Shown: positions 1-7,274, counted from the stretch's first letter. The stretch is 18,117 nt of DNA from Hyphomicrobiaceae bacterium (GCA_021775715.1 JAJFHI010000356.1:1-18117), one strand, 5' to 3'. Notes: generated from the letters alone by a model not told the origin. Program-made: numbers and translations.

Positions 1-2
1 GC

Positions 3-1574
3 GGTGCAGTTGACTTCAACAAGTTCCAGATCGCTGAAGACGTGACAGGAACAGTCACATTTCTGGGTGAGAGCGCCGGTTATAGAAACACGCTTGGAAT
101 GTATAAGATCGCCGACGATGGCACGATCTATGACGTTGAGATTCTGTTCGCCAATGCGTCGCTCAAAGGCTCAGGCGGAAGCTTGATTTCCGGCCAAAGT
201 TCAGTTGACGTTGATCTGTCGTCTGGCGACAAAGTTGGCTTCTTCGTGGTGCCAAACTCTTACGCCAAGAGCGGCATGAGTAAATTGCTGAACGACACCG
301 ACGGATCGTTCCGGTTCGCCGGCCCGAACGGGGAACCAGGCAACGTCAATGGTGGGTCTGTGGTGACGTTGGTGCACGTTAGCTCCAGTGGCAATGAAAC
401 AGATATCAAGTCGCAGTACGGCACGTCGGTTTTCCACTCACAGGGTGGCGCGGATGGCGGCCTAAACGGTGACAATTTCAAACATGTGAAAGGCGATGTG
501 TCCGTCGACGACGGCACGGTTCGCATCGGCTTTGAAGATCTCAAGGGCGGCGGCGACAAAGACTTCGACGATTCCGTCTTCGTCTTCGACATTGGCAAGA
601 CGAATGCCGCTCTGCTGGCAAAAGAGCAAACCAAGAAGGTAACGTCGACCGATGACGATATGATCTTTGGTGGCGATGGTGCCGACAAACTGTTTGGTAT
701 GCGCGGCGATGACTTTATCGAGGGCGGAGATGGCGATGATGCGATCTATGGCAACTCGGGCGATGACGTTCTACTCGGCGATGCCGGCAATGACGTGATC
801 AAAGGCGGCTCGGGCGTTGACCTTTTGGTCGGCGGCGAAGGTAACGATGAGCTGCACGGCAATTCCGGCGATGACAATTTTATTGGTGACGCCGGCGACG
901 ACAAGGCATTTGGTAGCTCAGGCAACGATACATTCTTCGACGGCGCCGGCAATGACAGATATTACGGCGGCTCGGGTGAAGACGTTTTCTTTGGAGGGTC
1001 GCCAGACGGCTCCGCAAGCGGCAATGATCTTTTCGTCGGTGGCTCTGGCAATGACACGCTTGACTACAGATTTGGTTCTGGCGCTGAGGGCATTACGGTT
1101 GATCTCAGCAAGCACGTAATCGAAGGCTTCGGCACGGACGAAGCATGGAGTGTCGAGACAGTTATTGGGACATCCGCTGACGATACCTTCAAAGGTGACA
1201 AGCGTGACAACACGCTGGTTGGTGGCGCTGGTGATGATTCCTTCCGCGGTCTCGGTGGTTCGGACGTGTTTACGGGCGGCGATGGTGCCGACGTCTTCGT
1301 CTGGTTGGCGAAGGATGTTCTGGACAAAGATTCAGGCCGACATCTTGGTGTCGACCAAATTACAGACTTCGACGCTTCAGAAGGCGACCAGATCAATTTG
1401 CGAAAGATCGTCAAAGATTTGGACTATGATTCAATAGAAGAGGTTGTTGACGTTCGAGACACAGACGACGGTGCAGTCGTTGCTGTGAAACTTGCCAATA
1501 GATTTGTCGACGTCGTGTCTGTTGACGGCGTTAGCGCAGCGGACCTCATCGCTGATGGATTGATCCTCAGCTAA
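3..1574 (+). CDS. DUF4114 / RTX calcium-binding secreted protein (5' partial)
   Basis: The reading frame is open to the left edge, so the true start lies upstream; the GTG at 42 is only an internal codon. Counting from that GTG, residues about 60-185 match the DUF4114 pattern: GDKVGFFVVP near 63-71 and FEDLKGGGDKDFDDSVF at 164-180. Residues about 204-340 are glycine/aspartate nonapeptide repeats (GGxGxDxxx), which form calcium-binding beta-rolls. The last 90 residues (about 420-510) are repeat-free and end in DGLILS, a short hydrophobic tail typical of type I secretion targets. There is no sign of a Sec signal in the visible part. By family knowledge it should be exported by an ABC/MFP/TolC-type channel and fold outside the cell when it meets calcium. 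Adhesin, matrix or S-layer-like roles are possible, but the specific function is unknown. The C-terminal domain is homologous to that of the next gene. Confidence 0.88.
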   Translation, partial: GAVDFNKFQIAEDVTGTVTFLGESAGYRNTLGMYKIADDGTIYDVEILFANASLKGSGGSLISGQSSVDVDLSSGDKVGFFVVPNSYAKSGMSKLLNDTDGSFRFAGPNGEPGNVNGGSVVTLVHVSSSGNETDIKSQYGTSVFHSQGGADGGLNGDNFKHVKGDVSVDDGTVRIGFEDLKGGGDKDFDDSVFVFDIGKTNAALLAKEQTKKVTSTDDDMIFGGDGADKLFGMRGDDFIEGGDGDDAIYGNSGDDVLLGDAGNDVIKGGSGVDLLVGGEGNDELHGNSGDDNFIGDAGDDKAFGSSGNDTFFDGAGNDRYYGGSGEDVFFGGSPDGSASGNDLFVGGSGNDTLDYRFGSGAEGITVDLSKHVIEGFGTDEAWSVETVIGTSADDTFKGDKRDNTLVGGAGDDSFRGLGGSDVFTGGDGADVFVWLAKDVLDKDSGRHLGVDQITDFDASEGDQINLRKIVKDLDYDSIEEVVDVRDTDDGAVVAVKLANRFVDVVSVDGVSAADLIADGLILS

Positions 1575-1601
1575 GCGGTCTAACGAACGATCCAATACAT
1601 C

Positions 1602-1635
1602 AAGGGCGGTGACCGTTGTGTCGCCGCCCTTTTTC
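1602..1635 (+). terminator. Rho-independent terminator after the first RTX gene
   Basis: Arms AAGGGCGG (1602-1609) and CCGCCCTT (1624-1631) form an 8-bp GC-rich stem with a 14-nt loop, followed by a T run (1630-1634). It lies 28 nt past the stop codon, which separates this transcript from the second RTX gene. Confidence 0.85.
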
Positions 1636-2013
1636 TATTTCCCCTCCATATTTCACTTCCAGCGAGCAAGCGGTTGAATGTTGCGTGGCGCGCCGAAAAA
1701 AAGAAGACGACAAAAGTTTTTAAAAATAAAAACAAAAATAGATCTTTGTATGTAGCCATCAGATAACGATTATGGCGCACAAAACTATGCCTGGATCGCC
1801 TGACTTATTGACCTTGTTCATTCTTGCCGCTGATTAGGCTTATGAAATACATGTAGAAAATAATTGTTGGCATGAAAATCCCATAGTTAAATAGAAAAAA
1901 AGAGAATAAAATTAGAAATTAAATTGTCAAAAATACTCGTGTCTATTTTTGAGTATTTGCAATTCATCCTACCTAAATTGTAATTCGGAGAAATTACCCG
2001 ACTGCACGCTTTT
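1636..2013 (+). promoter_or_regulatory. AT-rich spacer with operator-like dyads upstream of RTX gene 2
   Basis: This stretch carries no convincing gene. It is far richer in A and T than its surroundings, with a cluster of A/T tracts at 1696-1738 that should bend DNA. Two inverted repeats lie near the next gene: AAATACTC (1931-1938) with GAGTATTT (1951-1958), and GTAATT (1980-1985) with AATTAC (1992-1997). A possible promoter is TTGAGT (1949-1954) and CTAAAT (1973-1978), whose -35 would overlap the right arm of the first dyad. Arms of 6-8 bp arise by chance in a window this size, so the operator role is only inferred. AT-rich leaders of surface genes are often bound by H-NS-like or MucR-type silencers in alphaproteobacteria. 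Confidence 0.4.
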
Positions 2014-2028
2014 GGGAGGTGAAGACGA

Positions 2029-3429
2029 ATGGTCACTATTACTGGCACAGTGCTCAATGACACTCTTACCGGCACTGACCTGGATGACGTGATCCTTGGC
2101 CTCGAGGGTGATGACACGATCAGAGCTGGTGCAGGTGATGATGTTGTCAATGGTGGAGATGGTGTGGACTACGTCTCAGGAGGCGACGGCAATGACACCA
2201 TTCTTGGAAATGCCGGGAACGATACCGTCTATGCGGACCGTGGAAATGACACGGTTTACGGTGGTTTCGGCGATGATGTCTTAGTGACTGACGCTGGAGA
2301 AGACCACGTCTTTGGAAACGACGGTGACGACAGTATCTTTGCAGGCGGCGACAACGACACGGTCGAAGGCAACAAGGGTGATGACACCATCTTTGGCAAT
2401 GGCGGCGCAGATATTCTAAGCGGCAACTCTGGCGACGACTTTATTGTGGGCGGTAGTGGCGACGATGTCATCTATGGCAGCAGCGCACCGAGTTCAGCTC
2501 CTGCTTCGTCAATCAATTCGCCGTACGATGTACAGGCAGCAGCCGAGGCCGAACTAGCGGCTTTTCAGGCGAGAGTCACTGAGCTTACAAACCCATGGCA
2601 AGCTGACGAAACTGTGCTTCAACCTCTGCAGTTCTTTTTTGGCGATACTGATCCATTTGAGGATCAGTTTGACGTGCCGACAGCCTTAGACATTCTCGAC
2701 AATGACCTCCTTCAAGGTGGCGACGGTAACGATACCATCTACGGAAACTCGGGAGAGGATGATCTGCAGGGTGGCGACGGAAATGACCAGCTGTTTGGCG
2801 GCAAACATGCAGACTTCCTCGCAGGAGGTGCCGGCGATGATGTTATGTATGGCAATTCCGGCGAGGACTACTTCATTGGTGGCGCCGGCAATGATACCGT
2901 CGTCGGTGGAACAGGCTTCGACACGATTGACTATGGTGAAGCGAACTCAGGAGTGACCGCAGACTTGTCAAAACACACTGTTGTCGGTGGCAGCACTGGC
3001 AACGACGATATTGATGGGATCGAGGAGTTTGTCGGCTCAGGTTTCGATGACAGCGTCAAAGGTACCAGTGGTAGTGAAGTGATTGCTGGGGAGGCCGGCA
3101 ACGATTTCATTCGCGGTCTTGGCGGAGACGACCTCCTCATCGGCGGCGACGGCAATGATACATTTTTCTACTACAAGAAAGATGTTCTCAACGACGGCAG
3201 CGTCGATACCATTCTCGATCTTGAAATCGGCGATACCATCGACATCCACGATTTCCTGAAAAGCGCTGATTACGCGTCAATCAACGAGGTTGTACAAGTT
3301 ACTGAGGTTGACGAAGGTTCAATCCTATCCGTCAAAGTTGATGAGAGCTTCGTTGAGGTTGCGCATCTGGTCGACATTTCCGGCTATGATGCCGAGGGCC
3401 TCCTTGCTGACGGCTTGATACTGGCTTAA
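2029..3429 (+). CDS. RTX calcium-binding protein with two repeat blocks
   Basis: The ATG at 2029 follows a strong Shine-Dalgarno (GGGAGGT, 2014-2020) with 8-nt spacing, so this start is secure. The 466-residue product has no Sec signal and begins almost at once with RTX nonapeptide repeats (about 9-150). A repeat-free linker follows (about 151-222), rich in Ser/Ala/Pro and then helical. A second repeat block covers about 224-299. Next comes a segment containing TIDYGEANSGVTADLSKH (299-316), and finally a C-terminal secretion domain (about 380-466) ending in DGLILA. The segments from about 299 to the end are clearly homologous to the C-terminus of the preceding RTX protein. It is expected to be a type I secretion substrate that folds extracellularly with calcium. 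It has no recognisable catalytic domain, so a structural, adhesive or ion-buffering role is likely but unproven. Confidence 0.88.
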   Translation: MVTITGTVLNDTLTGTDLDDVILGLEGDDTIRAGAGDDVVNGGDGVDYVSGGDGNDTILGNAGNDTVYADRGNDTVYGGFGDDVLVTDAGEDHVFGNDGDDSIFAGGDNDTVEGNKGDDTIFGNGGADILSGNSGDDFIVGGSGDDVIYGSSAPSSAPASSINSPYDVQAAAEAELAAFQARVTELTNPWQADETVLQPLQFFFGDTDPFEDQFDVPTALDILDNDLLQGGDGNDTIYGNSGEDDLQGGDGNDQLFGGKHADFLAGGAGDDVMYGNSGEDYFIGGAGNDTVVGGTGFDTIDYGEANSGVTADLSKHTVVGGSTGNDDIDGIEEFVGSGFDDSVKGTSGSEVIAGEAGNDFIRGLGGDDLLIGGDGNDTFFYYKKDVLNDGSVDTILDLEIGDTIDIHDFLKSADYASINEVVQVTEVDEGSILSVKVDESFVEVAHLVDISGYDAEGLLADGLILA

Positions 3430-3450
3430 AATTTGGCTTTGCCGAAAAAC

Positions 3451-3484
3451 AGACCGCTACTGGTCCGACCAGTGGCGGTCTTTG
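3451..3484 (+). terminator. Long hairpin after RTX gene 2, likely terminator
   Basis: A 14-bp stem, AGACCGCTACTGGT (3451-3464) with ACCAGTGGCGGTCT (3468-3481), has one mismatch and a 3-nt loop. It lies 21 nt past the stop codon. The T run on the + side is short (TTT), so termination efficiency is uncertain. On the opposite strand the hairpin is followed by a longer T run, so it may work in both directions. Confidence 0.65.
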
Positions 3485-3625
3485 TCGTCGGCACTACAAC
3501 ACGAAGGCTTGGAAGAGAATTTTACCGACCAATCCCGGCGTTTCTTCTTCTGTGTTCGCAACTTGTTTAGGCCTTTCTGTTAACTTCTGCCTCAGCAACT
3601 AATTCGATTTTTTGGGGCCCCACCG

Positions 3626-4543
3626 ATGATCAAGCAGAAAAAGACACTTACCAAGGACGAGGTCCAAAAGCTGCTGTTCAATTTCGCTGGTTTTTCCGTT
3701 TTGATTGGCGTTGGGCTTTACATTTTGTCTTCCGCATTTGTTCGCGAAGAGATCGCGCAGTGCTCGAAACGGTTCCCTGTTGCGACAGAACTCTCTTTTC
3801 GTTCCTCAGAAGGCACTCAGTTGACGCCTATCGAATTCCAGTCCGTTCTGAGTGGTGAATCTCAGAATATTCTTGAAAATACCGAGTTTGTAGAAGTGGA
3901 TGGAAATCAGTCAGGTGTCGCTTTGAAAGTTCGCATGGGCGACAAATCAATACACGATGCCGATGGTGAACAGCAAATTTCCGGCGTGAAGTTCCGCTGG
4001 GCTCCAAGCAGCTACGACAATTCGGGTACGGGATGTCTGACCTATAAAGTCATGCTGCCGGAGGACTTTGATTTTTCCCGTGCGGGTGCCCTGCCAGGAT
4101 TTCATGGCGAAGGCGACACAAAGAACGACGATGGCAAGGCGCAGGATTTCAAATTCGTATCCCGTGTCAACTGGGGCCAGAATGGCGAGATTTCGGTGCG
4201 ATTTGTGCGCGATGGCGAAGAGCGGAAAATGAAACCGGTCGGCTGGGGATCATCGAGACGTTTCAAGCCTGGCCAGTGGGTTGATCTGGAGCAGGAATTC
4301 GTTGCCAATTCGCCGACTGAGGCCGACGGCATGTATCGTCTTTGGGTCAACGGCGAGCTGGTTATGGATCAGGAGCATGTTGCCTGGGCTCCAGCGGGCA
4401 CCGCACAACTCCTCGGTATTACCGGTGCCGTTGGTTATACGCCACGCAAGAAAAATCGTGGCCGCGCCGACGACCAGAATGATGACACGAAGAGCCGGGT
4501 GCACTTCGTCCACGTCACACCATTCCAATTCCGTTGGCAGTAG
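3626..4543 (+). CDS. Membrane-anchored polysaccharide lyase family 14-like protein
   Basis: The product has 305 residues. A lysine-rich N-terminus is followed by one hydrophobic segment (about 17-37), giving a type II anchor or uncleaved signal. Residues about 98-305 resemble the jelly-roll core of PL14-type alginate/glucuronan lyases. The recognisable parts are YKVMLPEDFDFSRAGALPG (140-158), the basic WVDL segment around 216-222, and DGMYRLWVNGELVMD (234-248). Family 14 enzymes cleave uronic-acid polysaccharides by beta-elimination; catalytic residues could not be assigned here. The region between the anchor and the core (about 40-97) is not recognised. The start at 3626 has GGGG (3614-3617) as its only Shine-Dalgarno, with 8-nt spacing, sitting inside the palindrome GGGGCCCC. 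It follows two secreted RTX genes on the same strand, so a shared role in matrix or polysaccharide handling is plausible but inferred. Confidence 0.7.
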   Translation: MIKQKKTLTKDEVQKLLFNFAGFSVLIGVGLYILSSAFVREEIAQCSKRFPVATELSFRSSEGTQLTPIEFQSVLSGESQNILENTEFVEVDGNQSGVALKVRMGDKSIHDADGEQQISGVKFRWAPSSYDNSGTGCLTYKVMLPEDFDFSRAGALPGFHGEGDTKNDDGKAQDFKFVSRVNWGQNGEISVRFVRDGEERKMKPVGWGSSRRFKPGQWVDLEQEFVANSPTEADGMYRLWVNGELVMDQEHVAWAPAGTAQLLGITGAVGYTPRKKNRGRADDQNDDTKSRVHFVHVTPFQFRWQ

Positions 4544-4544
4544 A

Positions 4545-4721
4545 ACCGCGTCCCTCTGCGGTGACTTTCCAGGTTGTCTGAAGAGATTGTGAGCGCTGCT
4601 CTGTCTCTAACGGACTGCGTGTGCATTCGGCGGTCAAGCCTGCAAACTGCTCGGCTTACATCTCATTGTACGAAAATTGAGCTGATATTTCTCATATGGA
4701 AATTTACCGATTGCTTGAGTC
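4545..4721. other. Spacer 3' of the PL14-like gene
   Basis: No gene is supported here. A short stem, ACCGC (4545-4549) with GCGGT (4558-4562), sits immediately after the stop codon but lacks a T tail. The rest is moderately AT-rich and leads into the candidate small-RNA promoter. Confidence 0.4.
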
Positions 4722-4751
4722 TTGAAATTAGGCTGGGGAGTACCCTAATTA
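4722..4751 (+). promoter_or_regulatory. Candidate sigma-70 promoter with overlapping dyad
   Basis: TTGAAA (4722-4727), a 17-nt spacer and CTAATT (4745-4750) resemble the alphaproteobacterial -35 and -10 boxes. An inverted repeat, AATTAGG (4726-4732) with CCTAATT (4744-4750), spans the spacer and covers the -10. That is the geometry of an operator that could block or reshape the promoter. The predicted start is near 4757, directly ahead of the putative small RNA. Seven-base arms can arise by chance, so the dyad alone is weak evidence. Confidence 0.4.
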
Positions 4752-4756
4752 ATAAG

Positions 4757-4852
4757 GCCTGATCGCGGCGCCGTCCCATTTCTATCCCCCGTAGAGATCG
4801 CGCCGCGAATTTCGCCCGCAGTCCGTCCCCCGGCTGCGGGCTTTCTTATTTT
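4757..4852 (+). ncRNA. Candidate small RNA with two C-rich-loop hairpins
   Basis: About 95 nt, not recognised as a known family. A perfect 9-bp stem, TCGCGGCGC (4763-4771) with GCGCCGCGA (4800-4808), encloses a 28-nt loop containing CGTCCC and ATCCCCC. A second hairpin, GCCCGCAG (4814-4821) with CTGCGGGC (4834-4841), has loop TCCGTCCCCCGG and a T-rich tail (4842-4852), so it is a good intrinsic terminator. A promoter-like sequence sits just upstream, and no open reading frame explains the segment. CCGTCCC occurs in both loops. C-rich unpaired loops resemble the anti-Shine-Dalgarno motifs of alphaproteobacterial trans-acting small RNAs. This is an inference from structure; no transcript is known to me. 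Confidence 0.45.
4814..4852 (+). terminator. Intrinsic terminator of the candidate small RNA
   Basis: An 8-bp GC-rich stem (4814-4821 with 4834-4841) has a 12-nt C-rich loop and is followed by TTTCTTATTTT. It lies 270 nt past the nearest upstream stop codon. That distance is long for a terminator of the PL14-like gene and fits a separate short transcript better. Confidence 0.7.
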
Positions 4853-5042
4853 AGCGTGCGTTTGAAAATGCTTTTTCTGGTTACCGTACCGGGTGCAAAA
4901 AATCTGAATGATTGTCGGCGCGGCAACCCCGTGAACCACACTTTCAGATAGCAGTATTGGGTTGTTTGAGTATTTTCATTTCGGCCCGACGATTGAGGTC
5001 TGCAACGGCTAAGCTGCCGGCTGACGGACACGCAATTTCTGA
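4853..5042. other. Spacer between small-RNA candidate and nuclease-fold gene
   Basis: No gene or clear signal is visible. Because the next gene runs toward this spacer on the - strand, it forms a convergent tail region, yet no T-tailed hairpin for that strand could be identified. Confidence 0.35.
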
Positions 5043-6407
5043 TTAGGATCGGCCGCTTGGCTGCCAGCCTGCTGCAAGTGCTTCGTCTTCACTGCAAAAC
5101 CATCTCTCGCCCAGGCTATTTCGCACTTTGATGCGCCGGTAGCTCTCAGACCATGGAAGTACGTACTTGCGTCCGCTGCGTGATACTCGGCCTTTTATGG
5201 GGCAACCATCAGGACGCGCTTTCTTTGCAGCTGCCCACTTTGCTGCACGGACTTTATCCGGGCGTTGAGCCCGGCCCTGCCAAATACCGCGCTTAGCTTC
5301 TCGGGCCTCGTTCTCATTCTCGCGGTAAGCATTCATGAAGGTCTCGGTGGCAAAGACGTGGCCGCGCGTGACAAGAGCTTTGCCAAGATCGCCGTATCGT
5401 GCGTTCGTACAGGTAACGGTCGGCGTGCCATCGTCATGCGTGGCGACACGTTCGCATGTGGCGGTAAGTCTGCCGGTGAGTTTGCGTAATGCACGCAGCG
5501 CCGCGCGACCACAGCGCCACGATTTGGACCGCGCAGTCTTGCACCGTTGCGTGGCAATCGGAGCATCAATCCCGTCAAGTTTAACGACGCGGCCCGCAAT
5601 GCGCATTGTATCGCCCGACATTGCGACGGCGCGGCCTTTTACAAACACACTCGGCGACGACGATATGAGTGAGTCGGCTTGAAATCCGATCGTTGGCAAC
5701 TGCTGATAACCAACCCATCCGACTGCGGCAACCAGGCCTCCCAGAACCGCAAAACCAGCGATGCGCGTAGATGTCGGTGATTGCAAAACGGCAGGTAAAG
5801 GTATTTCGATGTTTTGCTTGTGCAGCAACGATAAGAACGCCAATCCGAGCAGCGGAACGGCCAGAGCTGTTGCAACAAATGCGTCACCGCCAATTCCGGA
5901 CTCGCTGATGTGAACCGCAGCAGCCACCGCTGCTAGCAATCCGATGACTCCAGCCGGCACGGCAATGGTTGGTTGTAATATTGCGTGGCCTTGGATTTTG
6001 TCCAGGACGGGCGCTAGAAAACGCCAAAACTGTTTCAGTCTGCGCCCCAGAATTGGTAAGATTTCGTCGGCGGCCTTGAGCGCAAAGTACCAGGCTGCTC
6101 GGCTGCCGGATTTTGTTGACGACCAAAGTTTTTGTCCAATGATGGCGGCATTCGACTTGGTCTTGGCCCACAGGCCCACTGACGCTGCGCCGACGCTTTG
6201 TGCTGCTTGATGGACACCCCTCTTTGCCAGCTGAGCACTTTCGCGCCCGACCTTCAGACCTGCATCACCGGCCTTTTTTACGCCGTCGGCAGCAAGATCA
6301 CGCGCCTGCACGACCTTTTCACGACGCTTGGCCCTGCGATAAAGCACAGTTGTCCGGATGTGTTTCTCCCAGGAAAAACCATCATCCTTTTTACCCCAAT
6401 TGAACAT
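5043..6407 (-). CDS. Membrane-anchored SNase-like protein with C-terminal sunset-type domain, catalytic residues lost
   Basis: The ATG at 6407 was chosen over the one at 6446 because GGGGG (6416-6420) sits 8 nt upstream; the product is then 454 residues. Numbering here is from 6446 (subtract 13 for the chosen start). Residues 40-115 are basic and alanine-rich. Three hydrophobic segments follow at about 160-180, 189-208 and 228-247. A staphylococcal-nuclease fold covers about 268-392 (GDTMRIAG 278-285, LDGIDAP 290-296, YGDLGKALVTRGHV 351-364, AKRGIWQG 384-391). Residues 415-467 match the 'sunset' domain pattern, with WFCSEDEALAAGW near 449-461. The SNase catalytic Arg35, Glu43 and Arg87 correspond to Lys289, Ile297 and Thr341, so hydrolysis is unlikely. 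It may bind nucleic acid or protein at the membrane. The partner is unknown. Confidence 0.75.
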   Translation of the reverse strand: MFNWGKKDDGFSWEKHIRTTVLYRRAKRREKVVQARDLAADGVKKAGDAGLKVGRESAQLAKRGVHQAAQSVGAASVGLWAKTKSNAAIIGQKLWSSTKSGSRAAWYFALKAADEILPILGRRLKQFWRFLAPVLDKIQGHAILQPTIAVPAGVIGLLAAVAAAVHISESGIGGDAFVATALAVPLLGLAFLSLLHKQNIEIPLPAVLQSPTSTRIAGFAVLGGLVAAVGWVGYQQLPTIGFQADSLISSSPSVFVKGRAVAMSGDTMRIAGRVVKLDGIDAPIATQRCKTARSKSWRCGRAALRALRKLTGRLTATCERVATHDDGTPTVTCTNARYGDLGKALVTRGHVFATETFMNAYRENENEAREAKRGIWQGRAQRPDKVRAAKWAAAKKARPDGCPIKGRVSRSGRKYVLPWSESYRRIKVRNSLGERWFCSEDEALAAGWQPSGRS

Positions 6408-6622
6408 TGATAGTGCCCCCGCCTGCCATCTCACGTCACTCGCCATAGCGAATCTGCGGCGAGAATGAATAGCAAATTAGGCCTCGTTTTGACTGTAAGC
6501 CCCGGGCTCCACAACTTCAGTTGCTTTTTCACGACGTGGTTGCGTAAAGTCAGTGGTCGGTGTGGCGAGATGGATGCGACCGTCAGTCAGCAAAGAACAA
6601 TAAGAACAACGGAGATGGATTG
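6408..6622. other. Divergent promoter region between SNase-like and TPR genes
   Basis: About 215 bp lie between the two chosen starts. It includes the Shine-Dalgarno GGGGG on the - strand (6416-6420) and GGAG on the + strand (6611-6614). Promoters for both genes should be here, but no convincing -35/-10 pair could be identified. Confidence 0.4.
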
Positions 6623-7189
6623 ATGGCAAATCACAAATGGTACGGGCCGGGGCATGGACCTGGGCGGCACTTGCTGCTGGCGGTGACAGTTCTCGTCGGT
6701 GCCGCTGCGCTGCCTGCGTTCGCCAAAGATATTGGGCCTGTGCATGATTTATGTGATGTCCAGGCCAAAGGCACGGCGGCTTGGCGGAATTGCGTGGCGA
6801 AATCATCAGCCGCGCGCCGTTCGGATGCTGAGTTGTTTTACGCCGGCTATTGGCTGGCGAAATCTGGAAATTATCGAGAAGCTTTGGTTTATCTGCGCCA
6901 GGCTAAAGAGCCGGATGACCGCGTGCTGACGTATCTCGGATTCGCATCTCGCAAGCTTGGCCGGACACAGGAAGCTTTCGGCTACTACCAGGCGGCGTTG
7001 AGGAAAAATCCCGATTCCGTGGTTACTCGGTCATATCTTGGCGAGGCATATCTCGCGATTGGTTCGCTCGACAAAGCGAAGGATGAGCTGTCGGAGATTG
7101 CCAACCGATGCGGCACGGTGTGCGCGCCCTATGAAGAGCTGGCCACAGCGGTGGCGGCCTATGAGCGGATTCGTATCGGAAATGGGTAA
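6623..7189 (+). CDS. Secreted tetratricopeptide-repeat protein
   Basis: The longer open frame begins at 6560, but the ATG at 6623 follows GGAG (6611-6614) with 8-nt spacing and gives a clean signal peptide, so it is preferred (188 residues). A hydrophobic core (about 17-30) ends in PAFA, with cleavage expected after residue 34, leaving a periplasmic protein. About three TPR-like helix pairs follow (about 69-99, 101-134 and 135-168), for example TYLGFASRKLGRTQEAFGYY at 103-122. Four cysteines (44, 57, 163, 167) could form disulfides in the periplasm. TPR proteins act as scaffolds; the partner here is unknown. It ends convergently with the porin gene and shares a bidirectional terminator with it. 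Confidence 0.75.
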   Translation: MANHKWYGPGHGPGRHLLLAVTVLVGAAALPAFAKDIGPVHDLCDVQAKGTAAWRNCVAKSSAARRSDAELFYAGYWLAKSGNYREALVYLRQAKEPDDRVLTYLGFASRKLGRTQEAFGYYQAALRKNPDSVVTRSYLGEAYLAIGSLDKAKDELSEIANRCGTVCAPYEELATAVAAYERIRIGNG

Positions 7190-7216
7190 CTTGCGGCTCG
7201 ACAGGTGACGGAAATG

Positions 7217-7248
7217 AAAAAGGGCCGCTTCGAAAAGCAGCCCTTTTT
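7217..7248. terminator. Bidirectional terminator between TPR gene and porin 1
   Basis: AAAAAGGGC (7217-7225) pairs with GCCCTTTTT (7240-7248), with an inner stem GCTT (7227-7230) / AAGC (7235-7238). A and T runs on both sides allow termination of the TPR gene (+) and of porin 1 (-). Nearly the same hairpin recurs at 8946-8977 after porin 2. Confidence 0.88.
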
Positions 7249-7274
7249 CTTTAAGTGTCGTTCTTGGAAAAGCT

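Noticed and set aside
260..688. Long antisense open frames opposite the RTX genes
   Set aside because: They are shadows of the repetitive Gly/Asp codons, giving Ser/Pro-rich products with no features of a real protein.
642..1062. Regular DNA-level repeats inside the RTX genes, superficially array-like
   Set aside because: They encode GGxGxDxxx nonapeptides in frame and vary in sequence; there are no identical repeats with unique spacers, so this is not CRISPR.
3614..3621. GGGGCCCC palindrome over the Shine-Dalgarno of the PL14-like gene, as a regulatory switch
   Set aside because: It is too short and without a loop to fold on itself; noted only as an unusual ribosome-binding site.
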